From: Photobacterium obscurum
GTDB lineage: Bacteria; Pseudomonadota; Gammaproteobacteria; Enterobacterales; Vibrionaceae
Direction: 5' to 3'
NCBI RefSeq assembly: GCF_026191635.1
Contig: NZ_JAKRRW010000004.1
Coordinates: 310,001-374,000 of the forward strand
Length of the DNA: 64,000 nucleotides
The notes below the pieces were generated by a model. That model was not told the DNA's origin. It saw nothing but the letters and a program-made list of their open reading frames with translations, and ran no database searches. Made by a program: the position numbers and the translations under genes. This document shows, piece after piece, positions 56,756 to 64,000 of this stretch (its first letter is position 1; the number at the start of each line of letters is the position of its first letter).

Positions 56756-56788
56756 TATACCTAGCCACCTTGAAGTCATTTGGGTATA
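56756..56788. repeat. Palindromic intergenic repeat, copy 3
   Basis: TATACC ... GGTATA ends bracket CCACCTTGAAGTCATTTG, sharing the CACCTTGAAGTCA-N-TTGG core with the end of the element at 61904-62171. Confidence 0.55.
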
Positions 56789-56829
56789 GCGACTAACCTT
56801 AAAGGATATCCGACAAGCTTGGTGTCCCT

Positions 56830-57960
56830 GTGTTGTTCAAGCTTTGCAGACTATATACTGCGATTACTCTAATTTATCTGCCATACGCTTTCGTTCAAGC
56901 CGCACCTAAAGATGAAATTGTGTTTGCGCTCGATAGCTATGTGAAGAAGTCAGTGCAGCAAGGTATTCCTGGCGCATCTTTGGCAGTTGTGGTCGATGGT
57001 AATATTCGTTTATTACGTGGCTATGGGGTGACGAAGAAAGGCGGAAAAACAAGGGTTAACTCGGCAACAGTTTTTCCTCTGGCTTCTATTTCCAAAACAT
57101 TCGCTTCGGCTGCGACATCAATACTGGTAGATAAAGGCCTCATCGAGTGGGATACCCATGTGGTCCCTTATCTCGATAACATTGAATTTAGCGACCCAAC
57201 ATTAGGAAAAACCGTTACCCTACGGCATCTGCTGTCACAATCGACAGGCCTAATTGCGCAAGCATACTCTAATTTGCTTGAAGATAACGTCAGGTATACC
57301 CGTATTCTCCAGATGTTGAAGCGGGTTAAGTTTGTTTGTACCCCCGGCAATTGCTATAGCTATCAAAATGTTGTCTATAACCTGAGTGCCGACATGCTGG
57401 CTTTGGCCTCGGGGACTGACTTTCCAACTCTGGTGAAGGAGCAGGTATTTATCCCGCTTAAGATGAACCATGCATCCTACGGTATGGACGCATTCAAGCA
57501 GATGCAAAACCGGGTTGTTCCCCATGTTAAAGTAAAGTCAGGTTTTGCAGCTGTAAAGCCCGTGAATTATTACTATAAAGTGCCTGCCGCTGCGGGCGTG
57601 AATGCCAGTGCTCAGGATCTGGCTAAATGGATGTTGGCGCAATTTGGCCACAACCCTTCAGTTCTCCGCCCCGCATCTTTGGAAATCATGCACAAGCCTC
57701 ATATTCGGGCAAATCAGTATCGCTATCGGGCTAAGCTGAGTAATGTCTACTATGGCTTGGGATGGCGGACGTTTGACTACAGAGGGATCAAGGGGTTTGT
57801 TCATCATGGTGGCTGGGTTAAAGGGATCCGAACCGAGATGGTATTTAATCCTCTTACGCAGACAGGCATGGTTTTTTTGACTAACTGTGAAACGGACGTG
57901 GCACGAGAGATTGTGCTAGAGTTTCTGGAACTGTATAGAAAACACGTTGAAAAAGAGTGA
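56830..57960 (+). CDS. Serine hydrolase, beta-lactamase/esterase family
   Basis: Exported protein of 376 aa with a signal peptide (cleavage near AQA, residue 24). SxxK is Ser86-Lys89 (SISK), YxN is Tyr178-Asn180 (YQN), and the third box is HHGGW. This is the penicillin-binding/class C serine hydrolase fold, used by esterases and D-alanine peptidases as well as beta-lactamases; resistance is not implied. GTG 56830 is the start with a weak ribosome site. Confidence 0.83.
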   Translation: MLFKLCRLYTAITLIYLPYAFVQAAPKDEIVFALDSYVKKSVQQGIPGASLAVVVDGNIRLLRGYGVTKKGGKTRVNSATVFPLASISKTFASAATSILVDKGLIEWDTHVVPYLDNIEFSDPTLGKTVTLRHLLSQSTGLIAQAYSNLLEDNVRYTRILQMLKRVKFVCTPGNCYSYQNVVYNLSADMLALASGTDFPTLVKEQVFIPLKMNHASYGMDAFKQMQNRVVPHVKVKSGFAAVKPVNYYYKVPAAAGVNASAQDLAKWMLAQFGHNPSVLRPASLEIMHKPHIRANQYRYRAKLSNVYYGLGWRTFDYRGIKGFVHHGGWVKGIRTEMVFNPLTQTGMVFLTNCETDVAREIVLEFLELYRKHVEKE

Positions 57961-58082
57961 AGTAAACTCGCAAAAGGTATGATTTTGTAATTACGCATGA
58001 ACGCTGTAAAATTGAATGCGAGATATGCCTGTATTTAGCGAATGGCAGCTCAGCAATTATTGTTAACCGTAGGAATAATGTT

Positions 58083-58307
58083 ATGGCTAAGAAACGTAAG
58101 TTGAAGCTGGTACAAACTGCCAGCGTTGAACAACAAACCGAGCAAGCAACTGAGCTTGGGCGAGGTACCATCCAGGATAATGCCCTGAAAGCCGCTGTTA
58201 CCAGCAAGCTATTTAGAACCCGTGTTGTTAAGGCGAAAAAAGGCAAGGGGAGTTTTCAGCGTAAAGTTAAGCACGGAGGACGAGAGTCCTATTCAATAGC
58301 AGCTTAA
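58083..58307 (+). CDS. arfA: Alternative ribosome-rescue factor ArfA
   Basis: Small basic protein that recruits RF2 to ribosomes stalled without a stop codon. 74 residues. The core IQDNALKAAVTSKLF..RV and KKGKGSFQRK are the ArfA signature. ATG 58083 has AGGA upstream. The 3' end of the gene forms a strong hairpin with the stop codon in its top, as in E. coli arfA, where RNase III cleavage makes nonstop mRNA and limits ArfA when tmRNA works. ArfB is encoded at 43375. Confidence 0.9.
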   Translation: MAKKRKLKLVQTASVEQQTEQATELGRGTIQDNALKAAVTSKLFRTRVVKAKKGKGSFQRKVKHGGRESYSIAA

Positions 58308-58328
58308 AAGCCGCTATCGCATAGGACT
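58285..58328 (+). promoter_or_regulatory. arfA 3'-end hairpin spanning the stop codon
   Basis: AGTCCTAT (58285-58292) pairs with ATAGGACT (58321-58328); ATAGC with GCTAT and GCT with AGC extend it to a TAAA loop. The stop TAA (58305-58307) is at the top, so cleavage of the stem would strip the stop codon. Confidence 0.75.
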
Positions 58329-58363
58329 TTCGGCCTCTTTATTCAAGATAACCCTTTTCTAAA

Positions 58364-59377
58364 TTAAATTTCTCTATTTTTTAGATGGATAGTACGAATT
58401 AAAAAGTGATGTACGATCCAGATCATCAGTGAAGCCACAATAACTACAATAAAGATCGAATTGAACCGATATAAAATCGAGAAAAAAGCATCTTGTTGTT
58501 CGGGAACAAAAGCGGTGGTCAGCGGAATAGTAAGTGCTGATATAGCAGAGAACCCGATACTCGCTTTAATGGTTCCTGTGGTTAACCAACGACAGAAAAT
58601 GCCGGCGGCAATCGCGTAAGCCAGAATAAACAGCAGGCCGTTGTTTGAGAGGGTGTATAAGCCTAGCTGTATCAACATTGCGGCGAAGCAGCCTATGAAA
58701 GTGCCGATAATGCGGATTTTGGCCGCGCCGAGAGCACCAACCAGAGTCATAGGAGCAAGAACGATGATGATCGAGGCCTGGGCTCCAGAAGAGTCTTGCA
58801 AGTCAGCAACCTGAAATAGAATAAAGGCCGACATTGCCACGATCCAACCGAGTGCTGCTTGGCGAATCATGCCGAGGGGATCTCGGCGTTGATTGTTTAC
58901 TGTGATAACTGGTGGCTTAACCTGATCAGTCTGAGGCTCTGGAAATAGATAGAATGCCATTGCGGCAATCGGAATCGCAGTGATTGCCGCTATCCACAAT
59001 CCGATAATAAAGTCTTCCAGGTCAAAGCTGTTATAACTACCATAGTTCAATAAGATAGAACCTATTAATAAACCGACATAGCCAAACAAATAGGTGCTTT
59101 TGTGGCCCATCGCAAAGCATTTAAAAAGCAGCATGATGCCGACTGCCACGGTCATGAGCATTGGGTAGGGTTGGAGAAAGCCGATAATGGCTGTGACTTG
59201 CAGGCTGCACCAAACAATACTCAGGAATACTTGAAGTAATATGCCCAAATGCCAGTGCTCCATGCGGCTGAGAACAAACATTGGTAACAATGTGGCAAAC
59301 ATACCGTTTGACCAGCCAAAAACCATACTGATGGTCAGGCCTAAGACACAGCCGAACCAGATACGAAATGTCTTCAT
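58364..59377 (-). CDS. DUF2955 membrane protein, efflux component
   Basis: 337-residue integral membrane protein with about ten hydrophobic helices and a cytoplasmic loop near 150-170 (FPEPQTDQVKPPV). It resembles the DUF2955/FUSC-type family that pairs with a membrane-fusion protein. The HlyD-like gene starts 40 bases before it on the same strand, so the two make a probable efflux pair. Substrate is unknown. Confidence 0.78.
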   Translation of the reverse strand: MKTFRIWFGCVLGLTISMVFGWSNGMFATLLPMFVLSRMEHWHLGILLQVFLSIVWCSLQVTAIIGFLQPYPMLMTVAVGIMLLFKCFAMGHKSTYLFGYVGLLIGSILLNYGSYNSFDLEDFIIGLWIAAITAIPIAAMAFYLFPEPQTDQVKPPVITVNNQRRDPLGMIRQAALGWIVAMSAFILFQVADLQDSSGAQASIIIVLAPMTLVGALGAAKIRIIGTFIGCFAAMLIQLGLYTLSNNGLLFILAYAIAAGIFCRWLTTGTIKASIGFSAISALTIPLTTAFVPEQQDAFFSILYRFNSIFIVVIVASLMIWIVHHFLIRTIHLKNREI

Positions 59378-59417
59378 GATTGATTATCCCGGAATATTAA
59401 ATGTTGTTTGAGGGTTA

Positions 59418-60485
59418 TCAATAGATGTAGTGAAACAGGCTTACTAGGTATATTTGAGCTTTAGCCAGGGGTGCCCAGATGGCATGGTTTTCCGGGTATA
59501 AAACAACGGTAGCTCGTGATCCGACAAACAGTTGTTTTGGCAGCTTTTCATTACTTGTCAGATTGACGCGAACCCGTTGGGCATCCCGAACCCAGCGGTT
59601 GTTTGTTTCAACGGCGGTTAAGAGGCCGTTTGGATTTTGCTGTGCAGCGGCAACACCAAAATCTCGGCTATCGATAGCCAGCGAGAAGGTCTGGCCGGGT
59701 AAGGCATCAAAGGTGACCAGAGCCTTTGAGTGCTTTGATAACAGTGCGATAGCTTTTTCCCGAAAGTCAGCAGTAACCCATAAGGTGTCGGTGGGAATAA
59801 AAGTGAGCAGTGGTTTATTGGCGCTTGCAATGCTACCTGCTTCTAACTGCAAATTGGTGATCACACCGTCAGTAGGGGCTTTTACCTGAGTATGAGATAA
59901 GTTCAGCTGTGCTTGTTTTAGGTTGTTTTCGGCGGCCAACACCATGCTGCTTTTGCCAGGTTTTGTGCCAAGTTGAGCCTGGATCGCTCGCAGTTCTTGC
60001 TGCCCGGCGTGGAGGGTCGATAATGCCACGTTCTGATTGGTAAAAGCCGTATCTAATACGGAAGCTGAAACCAGTTTTTTACCAGCGAGTTGTTTTATAC
60101 GCTTGTATTCGCTACTGGCATTGGTGTAAGCGGCTTGAGCCGTAGCAACTTTGGCTTCGGCAGCTTCTGCTTTTGCATATAGCGAGGCTTCTTGTTCGTT
60201 GGCTTGTATTAATGCGACTCGGGCTTGTTCAACCGCCAAATCATATTTTCGTGGGTCAATCGTAAATAGATTGTCTCCGGCATACACATTTTGATTATTG
60301 CTTACCTGTACGTCAATAATGGTACCGGAGACCTCTGGCGCTATCTGAATCACATAGCCCTGTACCCGACTTTCCGTCGTTAGTGGGGCATGCCTGTCTG
60401 CTACCACAATGTATGCGGTAAAGAGAATAAAAATAATAATGAGCGTTTGCATCCATCGGCGAAATGTCAATTCTGCTGTTTGCAT
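59418..60485 (-). CDS. HlyD/EmrA-type membrane fusion protein
   Basis: 355-residue adaptor linking an inner-membrane pump to the outer membrane. A single anchor helix (about 14-28, TLIIIFILFTAYIVV), a lipoyl half (IAPEVSGTIIDVQV), a helical hairpin (about 75-185) and the second lipoyl half (VKAPTDGVITNLQLEAGSIA) are in order. It precedes the DUF2955 gene in a two-gene operon. A LysR gene is divergent 100 bases away and likely controls it. Confidence 0.87.
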   Translation of the reverse strand: MQTAELTFRRWMQTLIIIFILFTAYIVVADRHAPLTTESRVQGYVIQIAPEVSGTIIDVQVSNNQNVYAGDNLFTIDPRKYDLAVEQARVALIQANEQEASLYAKAEAAEAKVATAQAAYTNASSEYKRIKQLAGKKLVSASVLDTAFTNQNVALSTLHAGQQELRAIQAQLGTKPGKSSMVLAAENNLKQAQLNLSHTQVKAPTDGVITNLQLEAGSIASANKPLLTFIPTDTLWVTADFREKAIALLSKHSKALVTFDALPGQTFSLAIDSRDFGVAAAQQNPNGLLTAVETNNRWVRDAQRVRVNLTSNEKLPKQLFVGSRATVVLYPENHAIWAPLAKAQIYLVSLFHYIY

Positions 60486-60583
60486 GGGGTATCCAAAGAA
60501 AAAAAGAAGAGCGTAATTATAGAAACTGCTGATTAGTTTAAATAGAATGGCAAATAAGACATTTGCGACCTATTGGTAGGACA

Positions 60584-61453
60584 ATGAAAGCAAATATGGA
60601 TGACCTGTACCTTTTTGTTTTGACGGTACGGCATGGCGGGATCAGCGCAGCCGCCAAGGCTTATTCCTTGCAGCGTTCCAAAGTGAGCCGCCGGCTACAA
60701 GAACTTGAAAAATCCTTGGGATGTCAGCTGCTTATTCGTACAACAAGGCATATAGAGCTGACAGACAATGGTCGTTTGCTGTATGAAAATATTAGTCAGC
60801 CGCTAACAACGGTGAATCAGGCTGTCAACTTGTTGGAAAATCAGCAAAAAGAGCTACAGGGTGTATTGCGTATGGCCATTCCGGCTGCGCTTATCACATC
60901 AAGCATGTTTGCCTCATTGATCGATCAATATTCGGCGAGTTTTACGAAAGTATCTCTTGATATTGTGCATTGCCAAGACAGTGTTGACCTTAAGCGGGAC
61001 AATATAGATCTGCAGTTGTTACCGAGCACCTGCAAGGTGGTAAATGAAGACTATGTACAGCAAACGCTGTTGCCTTTTCCGTGTTGTTTGGTGGCTTCTC
61101 CGGCATATATTGCAGCAAAAGGAACCCCCAATCGCTTAGATGACTTATATGATCATAAGATTCTAGTCAGCCGCTATAACTCTACTGCTTTGTCTGATGG
61201 GTTAACGATTGGTTTGTGTTCTGATGATTTGCGCTTAGTTCAACATATGGCGAAATCCGGGCATGGAGTTGCATTGCTACCAGTGATTCTAGTAAGGGAT
61301 GCGCTAGCAAGCGGAGAGTTGCTACCTGTTCTCACCAATGAATCTTTCCCTGAAATCAAGCTGACTTTAATCTACCCGTCAAAAGCTTACCTCCCCGAAA
61401 AGACCCGCGCGATGGTTAAGTTACTACGTGATACTTTCGTCAGTAGAAAGTAG
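60584..61453 (+). CDS. LysR-family transcriptional regulator
   Basis: LysR regulator with an N-terminal winged helix (GGISAAAKAYSLQRSKVSRRLQELE) and a substrate-binding domain. The frame is open from TTG 60563; ATG 60584 and ATG 60596 are the candidate starts and neither has an ideal ribosome site, so 60584 is a choice. It is divergent from the HlyD-DUF2955 pair and is its most likely regulator. 289 aa. Confidence 0.85.
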   Translation: MKANMDDLYLFVLTVRHGGISAAAKAYSLQRSKVSRRLQELEKSLGCQLLIRTTRHIELTDNGRLLYENISQPLTTVNQAVNLLENQQKELQGVLRMAIPAALITSSMFASLIDQYSASFTKVSLDIVHCQDSVDLKRDNIDLQLLPSTCKVVNEDYVQQTLLPFPCCLVASPAYIAAKGTPNRLDDLYDHKILVSRYNSTALSDGLTIGLCSDDLRLVQHMAKSGHGVALLPVILVRDALASGELLPVLTNESFPEIKLTLIYPSKAYLPEKTRAMVKLLRDTFVSRK

Positions 61454-61499
61454 CAGTATGATAAGAAGAGGGTGGCCACAGAGCAATGAGGCTGGAAGC

Positions 61500-61901
61500 T
61501 TAAGCTGAACCACCCGCCGCACTGCTTGCTTTGGTTCTGAACTTATCAAGACTACGTTGGACTTGTTTCACGGAGAGGGGTTTTACGAGGTAATCTTGGG
61601 GTTGGTGTGACAACACTTGTTTAACAACATCGGCGTCGCTTTCCGATGTAATAATAGAAACAGGCATATTGGGTAGGTTTTTTTTAATAAAACTCAGTAA
61701 CTCCAAGCCATCTAGAGGTTTATCGATGTTGAGATCTAAGAAAACAGCATCAATCCAGCTATTGGAATCAATCAATATCTTCTGAGCAGCCGCAAGGCTA
61801 CTGACTTTGATGATATCTTTCGGGGTGGTACACTTTCGAATAATTTGAGCCAATATCTCGGCCATCAGCTTGTTATCTTCAACAATTAAAAATCTGTTCA
61901 T
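61500..61901 (-). CDS. Single-domain response regulator (CheY-like receiver)
   Basis: 133-residue receiver domain with no output domain. Phospho-acceptor Asp56 (VFLDLN), acidic pair VEDN at 7-10 and Lys107 (YLVKPL) are in place; Thr85/Ser in IITSES fits. It may act by protein contact. Downstream of the Cache chemoreceptor on the same strand, but a terminator and a repeat element separate them. The ribosome site is TTGGGTAAATAG, derived from the end of the repeat. Confidence 0.85.
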   Translation of the reverse strand: MNRFLIVEDNKLMAEILAQIIRKCTTPKDIIKVSSLAAAQKILIDSNSWIDAVFLDLNIDKPLDGLELLSFIKKNLPNMPVSIITSESDADVVKQVLSHQPQDYLVKPLSVKQVQRSLDKFRTKASSAAGGSA

Positions 61902-61903
61902 CT

Positions 61904-62171
61904 ATTTACCCAAGTGACTTCGAGTTGCAAGGTTCAGAATGAGCTCAGGTTGTCCAATTCATGGAAAATGAGTGTAGGAATGGTGCTCCCTTTCAAGCTC
62001 ATTTGACACCGAAGTGGGTATGCTGACTCACTCCCAAAGGGCGAATTTTATTGTCTTCTATACTGCGTTACTGATTCTTAATGTAGAACCACTGTGTCTT
62101 CAAAACAGTGCCTGGTTTAAAAGAGAATAAATTCTCTCTGAACAAGCACCTTGAAGTCACTTGGTGGTAAT
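61904..62171. mobile_element. MITE-like element with imperfect terminal inverted repeats
   Basis: About 268 bases bounded by ATTTACCCAAGTGACTTC (61904-61921) and, inverted, GAAGTCACTTGGTGGTAAT (62153-62171), which share the 12-base CCAAGTGACTTC. No transposase is inside. The interior holds a 62-residue minus-strand open frame with no known features. The ends match single palindromic repeats elsewhere in the window. Non-autonomous mobility is inferred. Confidence 0.55.
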
Positions 62172-62350
62172 CACCAACTACAGCATATTGATTTTTATGC
62201 ATATAAGAATAGAACGTAGTGCCTTGCTTAACAAGCAGCGATGTCGAAGTTTTCAACCAAAGTATAAGGTGACTAGCATAATTGAAAACTTGGTAACTTA
62301 TTGTTTGAAAGCATTTTAAGTTGTTTTTTCTAAAGTCGTTGTGTTACAGC

Positions 62351-62377
62351 AAAAAGCGACCATTGTTGGTCGCTTTT
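62351..62377 (-). terminator. Terminator of the Cache chemoreceptor
   Basis: AAAAGCGACCA / TGGTCGCTTTT with a four-base loop, then T residues on the minus strand, 36 bases after the stop. Confidence 0.88.
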
Positions 62378-62412
62378 GTTGGTCGAAGCGTTTTGATTGT
62401 GTCGGTGTAGTA

Positions 62413-64000
62413 TTAGGTCTTGAACTTATTTAGCTCTTTATGAAGATCCGTTGCTTTGCCTGCCAGTTCCTCGCTGATCGTGACCGAGGACGTCATGCTG
62501 TCCATGACATCCGTCGCGGTGTCGTTAATCACGACAACATTACGATTGATCTCTTCGGCAACAGCACTTTGTTCCTCAGCCGCAGAAGCGATCTGGTTGT
62601 TCATATCGTTGATCACATCAATGGCTTCATTGATTTCTGCTAGTGCGCGCTGAGCGGCCTGAGTTTCCTCTTTGGTGTCCATCGCTTGCTGTTGGCTTTG
62701 CTGCATCAATACCACAATTGATTGAGTTTCTTGCTCTAAGCGGCTGAGCATTGTGCGAATCTCTTCCGTCGAGGACTGTGTACGTGTTGCCAAGTTGCGC
62801 ACTTCATCAGCGACAACCGCGAAACCACGGCCTGCTTCACCCGCGCGAGCCGCTTCAATTGCAGCATTGAGGGCTAGCAAGTTGGTTTGATCCGCAATGC
62901 CGCCGATTTCAGATAAAATGCCTTGAATGGCGGCACTTGATTGAGCCAAATTCTGAATTTGCCCCTGAGCATCATTAACCCGAACAGCTAAATGACCAAC
63001 AGCCTCTGCGGTGTTGTTCATTTGCTCCATTCCGCTCATGCTGTTTGACTGAACTTGGCTTGCAGCTGCGGCAGCTTGTACCGCCGAGCCAGCAACGTCT
63101 TGCGCCGTCGCACTCATCTCGTTAATTGCCGTAGCCAGTGAATTAACTTCGCTTACCTGAGCTATCAACTTTTCTTTAGAGTCTGCGGCTTTGGCTTTGC
63201 CTTCAATGGCACTGTGATCAACTTGATCGGCTGTCTGCATGACGGTGTGCAATGTTTGTTGTAGACGAATTAAGAAGGTGTTGAACCAATGGGCTAACTG
63301 GGCTGTTTCGTCTTTGCCTTTGACCTCAAGTCGGTAGGTAAGATCACCGTCGCCTTCGGCGACATCTTTAAAACGTTCTACGAGATTAGAGAGGATCTTG
63401 CCCAACGAGTTGGCAATCATTGTCATTGCGGCAATACCAAATAAGGCGGCAATTAGGCCAGCCCAAAGGCCTTGTTGGATTGCATTGTCATTTTGTTCGC
63501 TGCTCCAGCTTTCAAACTGGGTAATGCTTTGAGCCAGCTTGCGACTAGGAACGGAAACCATCACTATCCATGGTGCCCCAGAGGTATCAATAGAGGTAAT
63601 GGCATACTCATCAGAGCCAATAGTGATTAGGTGAATGTCACCACGACGGATAAGTGATTGAATCTCTGGCCACCGAGACGATAATTCACTACTGACTTTT
63701 TTACCGACTTGAGCCGGATTGCCACTGTTTGCCAGTACCGCACCTTTCCAGGATGAAATGATGACATTGCCTTCGCCGTCAAATAAGTCTTTGGCTAAAG
63801 CTTCACTTTGTCCCTGAAGTTCAGCAAGGGAGAGGTCGAAGCCCAGTGAACCGATGATTTGACCGTTCACTTTGATCGGCTGGCTGATTGTAGTAATGAG
63901 CTCCTGCTTACCTCGCACAGGGTACATGTAGGGTTCCATCACGAAAGTCTTTCCGGTCTCGAAAGGCATTAAATGCCAGTCATCAGTCCGCTCACCATTA
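62413..64000 (-). CDS. Methyl-accepting chemotaxis protein with Cache sensor (5' end missing)
   Basis: Partial: the frame is open to the window end and continues with [16 protein letters not shown] upstream of 63969. The visible part has the membrane-proximal half of a dCache domain ([36 protein letters not shown]), a membrane helix, HAMP ([15 protein letters not shown]) and the signalling domain with the tip [20 protein letters not shown]. No CheR tether motif is at the C-terminus. The ligand, perhaps an amino acid or organic acid, is not predictable. Confidence 0.92.
   Translation of the reverse strand, partial: NGERTDDWHLMPFETGKTFVMEPYMYPVRGKQELITTISQPIKVNGQIIGSLGFDLSLAELQGQSEALAKDLFDGEGNVIISSWKGAVLANSGNPAQVGKKVSSELSSRWPEIQSLIRRGDIHLITIGSDEYAITSIDTSGAPWIVMVSVPSRKLAQSITQFESWSSEQNDNAIQQGLWAGLIAALFGIAAMTMIANSLGKILSNLVERFKDVAEGDGDLTYRLEVKGKDETAQLAHWFNTFLIRLQQTLHTVMQTADQVDHSAIEGKAKAADSKEKLIAQVSEVNSLATAINEMSATAQDVAGSAVQAAAAASQVQSNSMSGMEQMNNTAEAVGHLAVRVNDAQGQIQNLAQSSAAIQGILSEIGGIADQTNLLALNAAIEAARAGEAGRGFAVVADEVRNLATRTQSSTEEIRTMLSRLEQETQSIVVLMQQSQQQAMDTKEETQAAQRALAEINEAIDVINDMNNQIASAAEEQSAVAEEINRNVVVINDTATDVMDSMTSSVTISEELAGKATDLHKELNKFKT

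Larger units (their letters stand above)
56278..56829. other. Divergent intergenic region with repeats
   Basis: 550 AT-rich bases between maoC-like and serine-hydrolase genes. It contains two 22-base direct repeats (56504 and 56537) and one palindromic repeat (56756), described separately. No gene was found. Confidence 0.5.

Noticed and set aside
56830..57960. Beta-lactamase resistance gene
   Set aside because: Motifs are those of the broad serine hydrolase family, which is mostly esterases and peptidases; resistance is not supported.
62068..62256. 62-residue open frame inside the MITE-like element
   Set aside because: No ribosome site and it spans the element end, so it is probably fortuitous.

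Overview
This window is chromosomal DNA from a gammaproteobacterium of the Vibrionaceae, most likely Photobacterium or a close relative. The reasons are a Vibrio-type codon style (many CTA/CTT leucine codons), proteins that read like Vibrionaceae versions of DeaD, RbsDACBKR, ModE, ArfA, ArfB, MaeA and TnaC/TnaA, a DUF3392 protein and two methyl-accepting chemotaxis proteins. The genus is an inference; no rRNA is present.

Layout: (1) 1-6480: a GAF/GGDEF diguanylate cyclase, the cold-shock RNA helicase deaD and a chemoreceptor. (2) 6509-11165: an HSL-type esterase overlapping a LysR regulator, a FabG-like reductase, a broken HD-domain gene, a GNAT acetyltransferase and a cold-shock protein. (3) 11545-17861: a complete ribose operon rbsDACBKR on the minus strand, with palindromic RbsR-type operators and a CRP-like site. 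(4) 18080-22649: a small membrane protein, ModE, a DsrE-like protein, a POT peptide transporter and an M18 aminopeptidase. (5) 23608-37750: a selenoprotein island, described below. (6) 37822-46396: two surface lipoproteins, malic enzyme, small proteins, ArfB and an aspartoacylase. (7) 46472-51662: a minus-strand operon of glutamine-synthetase-like ligase, aldehyde dehydrogenase, iron alcohol dehydrogenase and class I amidotransferase, followed by a DODA-like protein. (8) 51979-53552: tnaC-tnaA. (9) 53762-64000: cytochrome c, AlkD-like protein, MaoC hydratase, serine hydrolase, ArfA, a DUF2955/HlyD efflux pair with a LysR regulator, a single-domain response regulator, a repeat element and a Cache chemoreceptor cut by the window end.

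The centrepiece is a complete glycine reductase system in a gammaproteobacterium. One plus-strand operon encodes thioredoxin reductase, thioredoxin, two tandem GrdA selenoproteins, GrdC, GrdD, SelD, GrdE and GrdB. It is followed by grdX on the opposite strand and then selC (tRNA-Sec), selA and selB. Four genes (grdA1, grdA2, selD, grdB) carry an in-frame UGA at the known selenocysteine position, so ordinary gene calling truncates all four. The set is self-contained: electron supply (TrxB/TrxA), substrate activation (GrdE/GrdB), the selenoether carrier (GrdA), acetyl-phosphate release (GrdC/GrdD), the selenium donor (SelD) and recoding (SelA, SelB, tRNA-Sec).

A further point is the operon at 46967-51662. 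Its gene content matches a gamma-glutamyl route for amino-alcohol breakdown (ligase, alcohol oxidation, aldehyde oxidation, deglutamylation). If the substrate is ethanolamine the product would be glycine, the glycine reductase substrate. This link is inference. Other notable items are a TnaC leader peptide ending Pro-Ser, an arfA mRNA hairpin that spans the stop codon, an HD-domain gene with two compensating homopolymer frameshifts, and a MITE-like element whose end motif recurs elsewhere in the window.
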